Shown: piece by piece, positions 1 to 7,679 of the stretch
Layout: each line of letters starts with the position of its first letter
How positions within the stretch are numbered: position 1 is the stretch's first letter
From: Proteobacteria bacterium SG_bin9
Lineage (GTDB): Bacteria; Pseudomonadota; Alphaproteobacteria; Rhizobiales; Xanthobacteraceae
DNA length: 32,007 bases
Direction: 5' to 3'
NCBI GenBank assembly: GCA_002083525.1
Contig: LWDM01000066.1
Location: 1-32,007, forward strand
Notes under the pieces: model-generated
Databases searched by the model: none
Told to the model about the DNA's origin: nothing
Seen by the model: the letters and a program-made list of their open reading frames with translations, nothing else
Made by a program: the position numbers and the translations under genes

Positions 1-31
1 TTACTCGCAGGTTTCTTGGTTTCTTGTTTGC

Positions 32-50
32 GAGATTAGAAATTAATCTC
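32..50. terminator. Hairpin just past the hydroxyacid dehydrogenase gene
   Basis: A perfect 7-bp stem (GAGATTA / TAATCTC) with a 5-nt loop starts four bases beyond the stop codon of the minus-strand dehydrogenase gene. No clean T-run follows on the minus strand, so it may be a weak terminator or an mRNA 3'-end stabiliser. Confidence 0.35.
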
Positions 51-53
51 CCG

Positions 54-974
54 CTACTTTCCCTCTTTTGCGATCCGCCGGCAATGCACCAGCGCCGCTG
101 CGATCAGGTTGTCGCTGGCCTCCGGCGTGCGGAACGCCGCGTGTGCCGACAGCGTGACGTTCTTGATTTTCTTCAGGCGATGATCGTCGGGCAGCGGCTC
201 GACCATGAACACGTCGAGGCCGGCATGACGGATATGGCCGGACTCGAGCGCGTCGCAGATGGCGTCCTCGTCGGTTAGACCGGCGCGCGCCGTGTTGACG
301 AACAGCACGCCCGGCTTCATCGCCGCGATGCGCTCGCGTGAAAGGAAGCCGCGCGTCTCGTCGTTTAAGGTCAGATTCATCGAGACGACGTCGGACTCTG
401 CCAGCAGCTTCTCGATCGTCACGAAGGCCGCGTGCGGCGAGGTCTTCGGCGTCCGGTTCCAGGCGAGCACCTTCATGCCGCCACCGCCGGCGATGCGCGC
501 GACCTCGGCGCCGATGCCGCCGAAGCCGATCACACCCAACGTCTTGCCGGTGAGCTGCACGTTGTCCTCGCGCAGCCATGTACCGGTGCGCATCTCGCGA
601 TCCATCATCGCGATGTTGCGCGCCGACGCCCACATCAGCGCGATCGAGCATTCCGCGACCGCGGTGTCGCCGTAACCTTTGATGATGTGGACGATGATGC
701 CGAGCTCGGCCAGCTCCTCGACATTCATGTAGCTGCGCGGGCCGGTGCCGAGAAACACCACGTGCTTCAGGCCGGTGCATTGCTTGGCCACGTCGGTCGG
801 GAAGTAGGTGTGGTCGATGACCGCGATCTGCGCGCCCAGCAGAATCTCGGGAAGCGTCTCGGGCTTCACATCCGGATCGCGATGGATGATCAGCGCCGGA
901 TCGCCGGGCTGCAGCATGCCTTCGGCAATCACGGCCATGGCTTCGTTAGCGTCGACAAAGCAGGCAACGGTCAT
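54..974 (-). CDS. D-2-hydroxyacid dehydrogenase family protein (NAD(P)-dependent)
   Basis: A 306-residue cytoplasmic oxidoreductase of the D-isomer-specific 2-hydroxyacid dehydrogenase family, which interconverts 2-hydroxy acids and 2-oxo acids. The N-terminal part is the split catalytic domain. The Rossmann nucleotide-binding domain starts near residue 140 with G150-F-G152-G-I-G155. The catalytic triad is visible as Arg230 (in NTARAG), Glu259 (in FMVEPLP) and His278 (in SAHAAF), all at the expected spacing. Length is normal for the family (about 310-340). Family members reduce phosphoglycerate, glyoxylate, hydroxypyruvate or phosphonates; the exact substrate cannot be told from sequence. It begins five bases after the stop of the secreted-protein gene upstream, so the two probably form one transcript. 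Confidence 0.92.
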   Translation of the reverse strand: MTVACFVDANEAMAVIAEGMLQPGDPALIIHRDPDVKPETLPEILLGAQIAVIDHTYFPTDVAKQCTGLKHVVFLGTGPRSYMNVEELAELGIIVHIIKGYGDTAVAECSIALMWASARNIAMMDREMRTGTWLREDNVQLTGKTLGVIGFGGIGAEVARIAGGGGMKVLAWNRTPKTSPHAAFVTIEKLLAESDVVSMNLTLNDETRGFLSRERIAAMKPGVLFVNTARAGLTDEDAICDALESGHIRHAGLDVFMVEPLPDDHRLKKIKNVTLSAHAAFRTPEASDNLIAAALVHCRRIAKEGK

Positions 975-979
975 GGCTC

Positions 980-1453
980 TTACTCGCTCTTGTCCCGCGA
1001 TACGGTGATGGTGGTGCCGCCCTTCTTGCCGATGCCGGTGCCGGTGCAGCTGATGTCGAGGCGGCGGTAACGGGTGACGATGTTGTAGCCGCGAATGACC
1101 CCGATGCGGCCGTAGCAGCGCTTCACGCCGCGATCGGTGTCCTTGATCGGGATCGTGAAGACGATGGCGGAGGCCTTGGCGACGAAATCGAAGAACTCAG
1201 GCTTCGGCTTGCGGTCATCGGTCGAGGCATAGATCGTGTTGGCGGCATTGCGGCTGGCGCAGCCGAGCGTCGCGATTTTCACCGCGGGATGCTCGAGATA
1301 GATATTATTGGCGACCGTCTTGCCGATCTTCACACCGTCGACCTGGTCCTTGACCTGCTTGGCAAGCTGATCGCAGCGGTCGGCATGGGCAGGCGAGGCG
1401 GCAAGGATGGCCAAAGCAAAAGCGGTCGCCAGTCCGAATCGTAGAATTGTCAT
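980..1453 (-). CDS. Secreted hypothetical protein with four cysteines
   Basis: A 157-residue protein with a clear Sec signal peptide: basic residue near the start, a hydrophobic stretch to about residue 20, and a likely signal peptidase I cut after A24 (SPAHA|DRC). The mature part holds four Cys (RCDQ, LGCAS, RCYGR, ISCTG), suitable for two disulfides in the periplasm, and a basic C-terminus. I do not recognise the family. A GGGGGA stretch lies about six bases before the ATG as ribosome-binding site. It lies upstream of and nearly touches the D-2-hydroxyacid dehydrogenase gene, so the pair is probably co-transcribed, though a functional link between a periplasmic protein and a cytoplasmic dehydrogenase is not evident. 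Confidence 0.75.
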   Translation of the reverse strand: MTILRFGLATAFALAILAASPAHADRCDQLAKQVKDQVDGVKIGKTVANNIYLEHPAVKIATLGCASRNAANTIYASTDDRKPKPEFFDFVAKASAIVFTIPIKDTDRGVKRCYGRIGVIRGYNIVTRYRRLDISCTGTGIGKKGGTTITVSRDKSE

Positions 1454-1514
1454 GAAGGTCCCCCGGAGTTGCCATTGAAGCGCGTCGTGCGCCCAGGTGC
1501 AACCGCGTGGGAGC

Positions 1515-2063
1515 TTAGAATCCGAAGATCAGCACAGCGAAAAAGAACAGAACGCCCACGGTTTGCGTGTACAGCGTCGAGAATCCGGTGAGGGCAGTTG
1601 CGAGCCAGAGCATTTGATTGCGTACGGCGAGGATCATGGCGCCAACGGCCATCAGCGGGAGCGCGATGACGCGCACGCCCTTCTCGTTGGCGCTGGAGGG
1701 CAGGCCGAAGCCGTCAGCGAAAAGTGTCGGTACGAACCGCAGGCACGCCATCAATGCGATGACCGCGAGCACCATGATCGCGAAACGAACCCGGCCTGTC
1801 AGCGCAAGGCCGATCACCGCGAAAGCGAGGATCGGCTGGATCACCATGTGGGCCGCGACCAAAGCGCGGACGATGCCGGTGCCGGGAATGATCTTCGTTT
1901 CGCCGCCGAGCATGGTCTGGTAGGTCAGCACGCCGTCGAGCGCTTCCATCGCGCCGAGCAGGACCAGCACGATACACAGTCCGATGCGGAGCCAGCGGGA
2001 CGGGGCCGCCGGCTGGACGGGGGCCGGGGCGGGCGGTTGATCGAGTGCGGCGGCGGGCGTCAT
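1515..2063 (-). CDS. Inner-membrane protein of unknown function
   Basis: About 182 residues when started at the ATG at 2063 (MTPAAALDQ). The frame stays open to 2270, but that extension is not hydrophobic and would overlap the fumarase start on the other strand, so I prefer the internal start. After a Pro/Ala-rich cytoplasmic tail of about 25 residues come roughly five hydrophobic segments (WLRIGLCIVLVLLG..., LVAAHMVIQPILAF..., FAIMVLAVIALMA..., VIALPLMAVGAMIL..., VGVLFFFAVLIFGF). No charged active-site motif is visible and no family is recognised. It is divergent from the fumarase gene across about 176 bp, with no obvious shared operator. Confidence 0.7.
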   Translation of the reverse strand: MTPAAALDQPPAPAPVQPAAPSRWLRIGLCIVLVLLGAMEALDGVLTYQTMLGGETKIIPGTGIVRALVAAHMVIQPILAFAVIGLALTGRVRFAIMVLAVIALMACLRFVPTLFADGFGLPSSANEKGVRVIALPLMAVGAMILAVRNQMLWLATALTGFSTLYTQTVGVLFFFAVLIFGF

Positions 2064-2239
2064 GGCTCGGGTCTCTCGAAATTCTCGGCGAAATATCAGT
2101 GGTTTCAGGGCGAGAGCGCCTGCAACAAACGCATGCCGCGGCCCTCGGCTGGGCATCTTCCCTTTGTCGGAAAACAGCTTAGAACGGTTCAATCTTTCCC
2201 GGCCCGCGGCCTGCCGCGCCCAGTTCAAAGAGCCTGACA

Positions 2240-3886
2240 ATGAACGCTCCCACCAAGGTTCCTGCGCCACTTCCGCCCTACAAGCACACCCCGCTGTTCC
2301 CTCTGGGTAAGGACGACACGCCCTACAAGAAGGTGTCGAGCGAGGGCGTCCGGGTCGAGAAGATCATGGGTAAGGACATGCTGGTGGTGAGCCGCGAGGC
2401 GCTCCGCGCGCTCTCGGAAGCCGCCTTCGGCGAGATCAACCACTATCTCCGTCCGGGTCACCTCAAGCAGCTCAAGAAAATTCTCGACGACCCGGAAGCG
2501 AGCGACAACGACAAGTTCGTCGCCTTCGACTTTCTGAAGAACGCAAACACGTCCGCCGGCGGCGTGCTGCCGATGTGCCAGGACACCGGCACCGCGATCA
2601 TCATGGGCAAGAAGGGTAGCAACGTTCTCACTGACGGCGAGGACGAGGCAGCATTGTCGGAAGGCGCGCGCGACGCGTATCTCAAGCGCAATCTGCGCTA
2701 CTCGCAGGTCGCGCCGCTCTCCATGTTCGAGGAGAAGAACACCGCCAACAACATGCCGGCGCAGTGCGAGATCTACGCTGAAGGCGACGACGCGTACAAG
2801 TTCATGTTCATGGCGAAGGGTGGCGGCTCCGCCAACAAGGCGTTCCTGTTTCAGGGCACGCCGTCGCTTTTGACCAAGGACCGCATGCATGCGTTCCTGA
2901 AGGAGAAGGTGCTGACGCTCGGCACCGCCGCGTGTCCGCCGTATCACCTCGCCATCGTCATCGGCGGCACTTCGGCTGAACTCACCATGAAGACGGTGAA
3001 GCTTGCCTCCGCACGCTACCTCGACGCACTGCCGACGCAGGGCTCGGACGCGGGCAACGCCTTCCGCGATCTCGAGATGGAGCAGGAAGTCCTCAAGATG
3101 ACGCAGTCGCTCGGCGTTGGCGCGCAGTTCGGCGGCAAGTATTTCTGTCACGACGTGCGCGTCATTCGCCTGCCGCGTCACGGCGCATCGCTCCCCATCG
3201 GTCTTGGCGTGTCCTGTGCAGCCGACCGTCAGGTGCTCGGCAAGATCACCAAGGACGGCGTTTATCTGGAAGAGCTCGAGCACAATCCGGCGCAATACCT
3301 GCCGGAAGTGGAAGCGACGCTCGGCGGTGAGGTGGTGAAGGTCGACCTCAACAAGCCGATGAAGGACATCCTCGCGCAACTCTCCAAGTATCCGGTGAAG
3401 ACGCGTCTCTCGATGACCGGCACCATGATCGTGGCGCGCGATGCGGCGCATTCCAAGCTGCGCGAAAAGCTCGATCGCGGCGAGCCGCTGCCGGATTACT
3501 TCAAGAACCACCCGATCTATTACGCCGGTCCCGCCAAGACGCCGGATGGCTATGCGTCGGGCGCGTTCGGTCCGACCACGGCAGGCCGCATGGATTCGTT
3601 CGTCGATCAGTTCCAGGCGGCAGGCGGCTCGATGGTGATGGTCGCGAAGGGCAACCGTGCGCCGGTGGTGCGCGAGGCGTGCCACAAGCACGGCGGCTTC
3701 TATCTCGGCTCGATCGGCGGCGTCGGAGCAAATCTGGCGCAGGACTGCATCAAGAAGGTCGAGGTCGTCGACTATCCCGAGTTGGGCATGGAAGCGATCT
3801 GGCGCATCGAGGTGGTCGACTTCCCGTCGTTCATCGTGGTCGACGACAAGGGCAACGACTTCTTTAAGTCCTTGAATCTGGGCTGA
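2240..3886 (+). CDS. Fumarate hydratase class I, [4Fe-4S]-dependent
   Basis: A 548-residue class I fumarase, the oxygen-sensitive iron-sulfur type that interconverts fumarate and L-malate in the citric acid cycle. Three cluster-ligand cysteines are visible: C113 (LPMCQDTGTA), C232 (AACPPYH) and C326 (GVSCAADR). Their spacing (119 and 94 residues) equals that of Cys105, Cys224 and Cys318 in E. coli FumA, as I recall those positions. The N-terminal alpha domain is fused to the C-terminal beta domain (TGTMIVARDAAH, then FGPTTAGRMD and GGVGANLAQDCI), so it is the one-chain form rather than the split two-subunit type. Start chosen at ATG 2240, with AAAGAG about nine bases upstream. It stands as a single gene, followed by two small secreted-protein genes on the same strand. 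Confidence 0.97.
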   Translation: MNAPTKVPAPLPPYKHTPLFPLGKDDTPYKKVSSEGVRVEKIMGKDMLVVSREALRALSEAAFGEINHYLRPGHLKQLKKILDDPEASDNDKFVAFDFLKNANTSAGGVLPMCQDTGTAIIMGKKGSNVLTDGEDEAALSEGARDAYLKRNLRYSQVAPLSMFEEKNTANNMPAQCEIYAEGDDAYKFMFMAKGGGSANKAFLFQGTPSLLTKDRMHAFLKEKVLTLGTAACPPYHLAIVIGGTSAELTMKTVKLASARYLDALPTQGSDAGNAFRDLEMEQEVLKMTQSLGVGAQFGGKYFCHDVRVIRLPRHGASLPIGLGVSCAADRQVLGKITKDGVYLEELEHNPAQYLPEVEATLGGEVVKVDLNKPMKDILAQLSKYPVKTRLSMTGTMIVARDAAHSKLREKLDRGEPLPDYFKNHPIYYAGPAKTPDGYASGAFGPTTAGRMDSFVDQFQAAGGSMVMVAKGNRAPVVREACHKHGGFYLGSIGGVGANLAQDCIKKVEVVDYPELGMEAIWRIEVVDFPSFIVVDDKGNDFFKSLNLG

Positions 3887-3908
3887 ACCAAAGCGGGACC
3901 CCGCGACA

Positions 3909-3928
3909 CCAATCGCCAGACCGATTGG
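3909..3928 (+). promoter_or_regulatory. Hairpin at the ribosome-binding site of the first four-Cys protein
   Basis: A perfect 7-bp stem (CCAATCG / CGATTGG) with a 6-nt loop ends nine bases before the GTG at 3938. The GG at its 3' end is part of the GGAG that should serve as ribosome-binding site, so the fold could limit translation of both downstream genes. There is no T-run, so it does not look like a terminator for the fumarase gene. Confidence 0.4.
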
Positions 3929-3937
3929 AGAGCCGCC

Positions 3938-4267
3938 GTGTCCCGCTATCGCCTGCCGCCCTTGCTGATTGCCCTGACCGCCGCTGCGCTGTCGATGACC
4001 GCACCCGCGCGTGCAGACTGCAAGGCTGATGTTGATACCATCGAGGGCAGCATCCTCGAAACGATGACGTGGCTCGGGTCCAAAGAGAAGAGGACGGCAG
4101 CGCAGAAGTGCAGCGGGTATCTCAAGTACTCGCAGATCATGACCAACGCCCACGGCATCGTCATGCGATGCATGAGCGGCGATGAACAGCGCGAGAATGC
4201 CGAGCAGATGTCCGACTTGATCGGCGACTTCAACAAACTGATCAAGCTGGGCGGCTGCACGAAGTGA
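3938..4267 (+). CDS. Small secreted four-cysteine protein, first tandem copy
   Basis: A 109-residue protein starting at GTG 3938. A signal peptide covers residues 1-26 (TAPARA|DC). The mature protein of about 83 residues is mostly predicted helix and has four Cys (ADCKAD, QKCSGY, MRCMSGD, GGCTK), consistent with two disulfides in the periplasm. The family is not one I can name. The next gene is a clear paralogue with the same four Cys positions, and the stop codon of this gene overlaps the start of that gene (GTGA), so translation is probably coupled. The gene follows the fumarase gene by 51 bp and may share its transcript. Confidence 0.75.
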   Translation: MSRYRLPPLLIALTAAALSMTAPARADCKADVDTIEGSILETMTWLGSKEKRTAAQKCSGYLKYSQIMTNAHGIVMRCMSGDEQRENAEQMSDLIGDFNKLIKLGGCTK

Positions 4268-4617
4268 TCCCCATGCAGCACCGATTTGCCGTGCCCGGCT
4301 ACCGCTTGCCGTGTGTATTGATTGCTGTAATCACCGGCGCGCTGTCGGTGACGACGCCTGCACTCGCCGACTGCAAAGCCGACCTCGCTGCGGTCGACAC
4401 GAGCTTCACCGAAACGCTCAAGCGGCTGGAGTCCGTGGCGAAGGGGACGCAGGCGCAGAAGTGCGCGGCGTATCGCTCGCATGTGAAGATCATGATCAAC
4501 GGCTACAACGTGTTCATGCGCTGCATGAGCGGACACGAGCAGCGTGAGAACGCCGGCCAAATGTCGGACTCGATCGGTGACTTCAACGAGTTGATCAAGC
4601 GGCGTTGCAGCCGGTGA
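4264..4617 (+). CDS. Small secreted four-cysteine protein, second tandem copy
   Basis: A 117-residue paralogue of the preceding gene. Signal peptide to about A35 (TPALA|DCK), then the shared pattern DCKAD-, QKC-, MRCMSG-, -QRENA-QMSD-IGDFN-LIK, and a final Cys near the C-terminus. GTG 4264 overlaps the upstream TGA by four bases; an ATG at 4273 is an alternative start that would still give a complete signal peptide. The two copies have drifted widely outside the core, so the duplication is not recent. Function unknown; periplasmic location is inferred from the signal and the conserved cysteines. Confidence 0.73.
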   Translation: MIPMQHRFAVPGYRLPCVLIAVITGALSVTTPALADCKADLAAVDTSFTETLKRLESVAKGTQAQKCAAYRSHVKIMINGYNVFMRCMSGHEQRENAGQMSDSIGDFNELIKRRCSR

Positions 4618-4817
4618 GCTGCATTTTGTCCTAGCCCCGTTATCCAAGTGCATCGTCAGCCATGGTCAACCCTCAAACTGTTTGGGAAGACCGTGATCGC
4701 TGAATACCCAGAACTGGGAATGGTAGTCGATATCTCATCGCTTATTGTCGTAGGCGGTAGGATGCGACTAGTTCAAAGAAATTGACGTGTAGGTGGAAGT
4801 AATCGCCAAGGACTGCT

Positions 4818-5264
4818 GTGGATTGGTTTGAGAAATACTTTTCATGGCGACCCATTTTGACTGTCGATCAGTTCTGGATCGCTGCTCTCAAAGTATTGCC
4901 TTACGAGATTACGGGCGCTTACATCATTATTGTTGGTGGATATCTGACCGCTACTGGTGGAAGCACCGTCTCTTGGCTGCTTCTTGCGGTCATCATCCTT
5001 TCAATCGCTACTTTCTTTTTGCACCGGACAACGGCCAGTGCCGGCTGGATTGCATCATTGGCAACGGCAAGCCTGTTTTTGCTTTTTGCTCTGGCGGTGC
5101 ACGCGGATGTTTTCCGGCCGTTGCTCGTCGCCGGTACGATTTCGTTTTCTTTCGTTCCGAACCTGCTTGAAGAACTTATCCGGCCCTTTCCGATCCTGAT
5201 CGTGGCGATCGTGATCGTGCTCGCCACGGCGAGTCTCAGAAAAATACTCGGGAAGCCGGGATAG
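4818..5264 (+). CDS. Small inner-membrane protein, unrecognised
   Basis: A 148-residue protein with about four hydrophobic segments (YIIIVGGYLTA, SWLLLAVIILSIATFFL, ASLATASLFLLFALAV, PFPILIVAIVIVLATA). Start at GTG 4818 is supported by AGGA six bases upstream. It begins a clearly A+T-richer stretch that runs to about 6235, and its codon use (many T-ending codons) differs from flanking genes, which suggests acquisition by transfer. The next gene starts 16 bases after its stop on the same strand, so they are likely one operon. No family recognised. Confidence 0.6.
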   Translation: MDWFEKYFSWRPILTVDQFWIAALKVLPYEITGAYIIIVGGYLTATGGSTVSWLLLAVIILSIATFFLHRTTASAGWIASLATASLFLLFALAVHADVFRPLLVAGTISFSFVPNLLEELIRPFPILIVAIVIVLATASLRKILGKPG

Positions 5265-5280
5265 AGTAGCGAGGGAGCTC

Positions 5281-6213
5281 ATGAGAAATTGCGGTGCTGT
5301 CGTTGGGCTGATGCTCGTCTTGTCTTCTGGTGCAGCGTTATCACAAACGCTGACGGTTAATGCAGTTTCCAGCAATGGGCTGCCTCGATCAGAGTTCTTG
5401 ACAGAGGGGTACAGCGGCGCGGTCGCGCTTGTCGCGGGAGCAAACATCAACTCCCAAGAGCAAGCGGAGACGGCCGACGATTTGCGACTGCTCCAAACCG
5501 GAATTTGTTACAATCTGGTTGGCGTTCCGCGATCGAGAAACGGCCGGCTCTACCTTGCCATCAGCCAGGCTGCGACCAACACCACATATCAGAATGCTTT
5601 CATTGCAGCGCAGGTCATTCGGTTCGTACCTTCGTCGGCTTCAGGATCGGACGTCGCAGTTTCAAGAAACGATGGGCCATGGGTGAGAATCAAGGGAAAC
5701 AAACCTGCTCCCTCTCCCGGGGCTGACTGGAAACCTCTGGGAAAAACTGCCGAGGAGTTTGCCGACGCTCACACGTTGCGTGACGGACGTTTTCAAGACA
5801 CCAAGATCGATGCGTTATTTGCAAATACGAAGGACGGAAGAAACGTTCGATGGCACGCGCGGCTGCCGCGCAAACTTTCGGCGAGCCGTATCGATGGATA
5901 TTACTCCAGCCTGGATCCAGCACTCGAACCTGTCTGGTCAGGCCTCATGAGCGAGTTCAGGCCGCCGTCGCAGACAAATTACCGGAGATTGGTCCGGAGC
6001 TATCTGATCTCGCTGAACTTCGGCGCGCGAAGCGGGAGACCGATTGTATTCGTGACCGATCCACTGGATGCGGAAGTTGTTGTTGTTCGCATCCAATCAG
6101 CTCCAGGTTCGAATCTTTCGACTGATCATACGTTTGGTTTTGGACTTACTTCCAAGGGTTGTTCTTTTCTTGCCGCCTCATCGGGCGGAAGATTTAGTTT
6201 CCGCTTTTGGTGA
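5281..6213 (+). CDS. Exported protein of unknown function in an A+T-rich island
   Basis: A 310-residue protein with a signal peptide (MRNCGAVVGLMLVLSSGAAL, cut near residue 20-22). GGGAG five bases before the ATG is a good ribosome-binding site. The mature protein has two Cys (ICYNL and KGCSF), a central hydrophilic region, and ends in FSFRFW, an aromatic C-terminus that recalls but does not prove an outer-membrane targeting signal. No domain is recognised. It forms an apparent two-gene operon with the membrane protein upstream, and both show lower G+C and different codon use from neighbours. It converges on the DUF3616 gene. Confidence 0.65.
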   Translation: MRNCGAVVGLMLVLSSGAALSQTLTVNAVSSNGLPRSEFLTEGYSGAVALVAGANINSQEQAETADDLRLLQTGICYNLVGVPRSRNGRLYLAISQAATNTTYQNAFIAAQVIRFVPSSASGSDVAVSRNDGPWVRIKGNKPAPSPGADWKPLGKTAEEFADAHTLRDGRFQDTKIDALFANTKDGRNVRWHARLPRKLSASRIDGYYSSLDPALEPVWSGLMSEFRPPSQTNYRRLVRSYLISLNFGARSGRPIVFVTDPLDAEVVVVRIQSAPGSNLSTDHTFGFGLTSKGCSFLAASSGGRFSFRFW

Positions 6214-6240
6214 CGAAGAAGACATGCGCCGGTACATCTT

Positions 6241-7242
6241 CTAGTTCGGCTTCGGCACGCTGCACTCGGCGGGTTTGCCGTTCTTCTCGCCTTCGAAGAA
6301 CAGCAGCAGGCGATAGCGCGAGGCGTCCGAGCTCGGCAGCGCCAGGATTGTCTCGGCCTTGACGTCCTCCGGAAGGTCGCTGACCTGTCCGAGCAGATCG
6401 AGCGCGCCGCTCTCCGGATTCCAGTGCCAGATCAGCGGCGTCACCGCTTCGTCATTCACGGGGCCTGAAAGTACGAGCAGACCGGTTTCGACCGCGGCGA
6501 GATCGCGGATGCCGGTCCGATCTCCCAGTCTCAAGCTGTGGGTCGTGGCGGTGAGCGATGCAGTGCCGCCGGAGAAAACGTCGTCGAGTGCCGCGCTCAT
6601 TACGAACGCCTTGCCGCCGATCGACGGACCACGGAAGCCGAGATACATGCGGCCCTTCCAGACGGCGAGACCTTCGATGTTGGCGCCGCCGGCGCCGCCC
6701 GGTCCGCCGCCATCGAGTTTCTTGGCGGCATAGGGGCCGAGTTCGGCCGAGGATGAAATCGCGTTGCGCCATTTGTCCGAGCGCGCCTCGACGGTGCCGG
6801 TCTGCGCGTTGATGCGGGCAACGACGTAACTCGGCTCGTTGGCCTCGTTGGTCCTGCGGCTGTTGCCATGGGAGCCGGCGACATAGAAGCGGCCATCGGC
6901 AAACGCGGCGGCTTCCGCATCCGGCTCGACATCGCCGGGGATCAGATCGACGCTGTCGCCGGGCGTAATAGTGCGGCCCGAGATCGAGAACAGCTGTGCA
7001 AAGGGGCGGTGATCGTTGACGGCGATGCAGCGGCTGGCGGCGAGATCGCAGGCCACGCCGCTGATTTCCTCGCGCGCCCTGTCACCGCGGAAATTCTGCG
7101 TGACCGTCCAGGCTTTCCAGGTGTCCGGCCCGCACATCTGGGCAATCGCGGGCGATGGTCCCGCCACGCCGAGACCGGAAATCAGCAGCGCATAAACAAT
7201 CAGCGCGTATTTGATCGGCGCAAATTTGAATCGAGTTCGCAT
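6241..7242 (-). CDS. DUF3616-type exported protein
   Basis: A 333-residue protein when started at ATG 7242; a TTG at 7248 would add two residues. A signal peptide occupies about the first 35 residues (hydrophobic YALIVYALLISGLGVA, cut after AIAQ or nearby). The mature part reads as a beta-propeller-like repeat protein: EISGVACD, ...AVNDHRPFAQLFSI, EPDAEAAAFADGRFYVAGSHG, NIEGLAVWKGRMYLGFRGP and GIRDLAAVETGLLVLSGP. These match my memory of the DUF3616 family, whose function is unknown. A hairpin whose 3' arm contains the probable ribosome-binding site lies just upstream. The gene follows the small hypothetical gene on the same strand by about 83 bp. Confidence 0.8.
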   Translation of the reverse strand: MRTRFKFAPIKYALIVYALLISGLGVAGPSPAIAQMCGPDTWKAWTVTQNFRGDRAREEISGVACDLAASRCIAVNDHRPFAQLFSISGRTITPGDSVDLIPGDVEPDAEAAAFADGRFYVAGSHGNSRRTNEANEPSYVVARINAQTGTVEARSDKWRNAISSSAELGPYAAKKLDGGGPGGAGGANIEGLAVWKGRMYLGFRGPSIGGKAFVMSAALDDVFSGGTASLTATTHSLRLGDRTGIRDLAAVETGLLVLSGPVNDEAVTPLIWHWNPESGALDLLGQVSDLPEDVKAETILALPSSDASRYRLLLFFEGEKNGKPAECSVPKPN

Positions 7243-7252
7243 AGGCAAGAGT

Positions 7253-7279
7253 CCTGATGCTGCAGGTTACAGCATCAGG
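7253..7279 (-). promoter_or_regulatory. Perfect hairpin before the DUF3616 gene
   Basis: CCTGATGCTG and CAGCATCAGG form a perfect 10-bp stem with a 7-nt loop. On the minus strand the CAGG end of the stem runs into AGGA, the likely ribosome-binding site of the DUF3616 gene, about nine bases before its ATG. It has no T-run after it, so a 5'-leader translation hairpin or an intercistronic processing site is more likely than a terminator. Confidence 0.45.
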
Positions 7280-7325
7280 AAAATCGCGGTGTGTCGACTG
7301 GCCAGAATTGGCCGCCGGCAGCAGC

Positions 7326-7622
7326 TTACGCGCGCGTACCCTTGAACGGGAACGAACCCATCATGCCGAGGCCCATCTCGCCGGAGATGGCGTCGCCGTC
7401 GACCTTGCCGGAGAACTCGAGGGTGAGCGGCATCGGGCTGGTGATGGAGATTTTCCACGACACGTTGTCGCCGTTGACGGTGCCGTCCTGAATCTCGCCG
7501 GTGTTGCCCTCGGCCGATTGCGTGCCGGTCAAGGACGAGCCGCTGCTCTTCAGCGACAGCTTCGCCTGACGCTCGCCCATCGGCGTGCTCATGGTGAGAT
7601 TCCAGTTTCCATCGACAGACAT
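7326..7622 (-). CDS. Small conserved hypothetical protein, beta-rich
   Basis: A 98-residue cytoplasmic protein with no signal or membrane segment. The chain alternates hydrophobic and polar residues with glycine turns: DGNWNLTMSTPMGERQAKLSLKS, then GSSLTGTQS, ISITSPMPLTLEFSG and DAISGEMGLGMMGSFPFKG. This pattern of W-x-L, G-L-x-G-x and final F-x-G resembles the short lipocalin/calycin-like proteins found in Bradyrhizobiaceae, but I cannot name a family. It sits between the TetR gene and the DUF3616 gene, all on the minus strand, and may be co-transcribed with either. Confidence 0.68.
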   Translation of the reverse strand: MSVDGNWNLTMSTPMGERQAKLSLKSSGSSLTGTQSAEGNTGEIQDGTVNGDNVSWKISITSPMPLTLEFSGKVDGDAISGEMGLGMMGSFPFKGTRA

Positions 7623-7679
7623 CGAATGCTCCAGCAGTTGGTGGGTGAATTCACGGAAGTGACGTAAAAGGCGAGGGCG

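Noticed and set aside
3890..3906. GCGGG/CCCGC as a fumarase terminator
   Set aside because: The loop would be only two bases and no T-run follows.
2225..4153. Long minus-strand reading frame opposite the fumarase gene
   Set aside because: It mirrors the codon pattern of the fumarase gene, is rich in Arg, His and Leu, and has no recognisable motif. It is a high-G+C antisense shadow.
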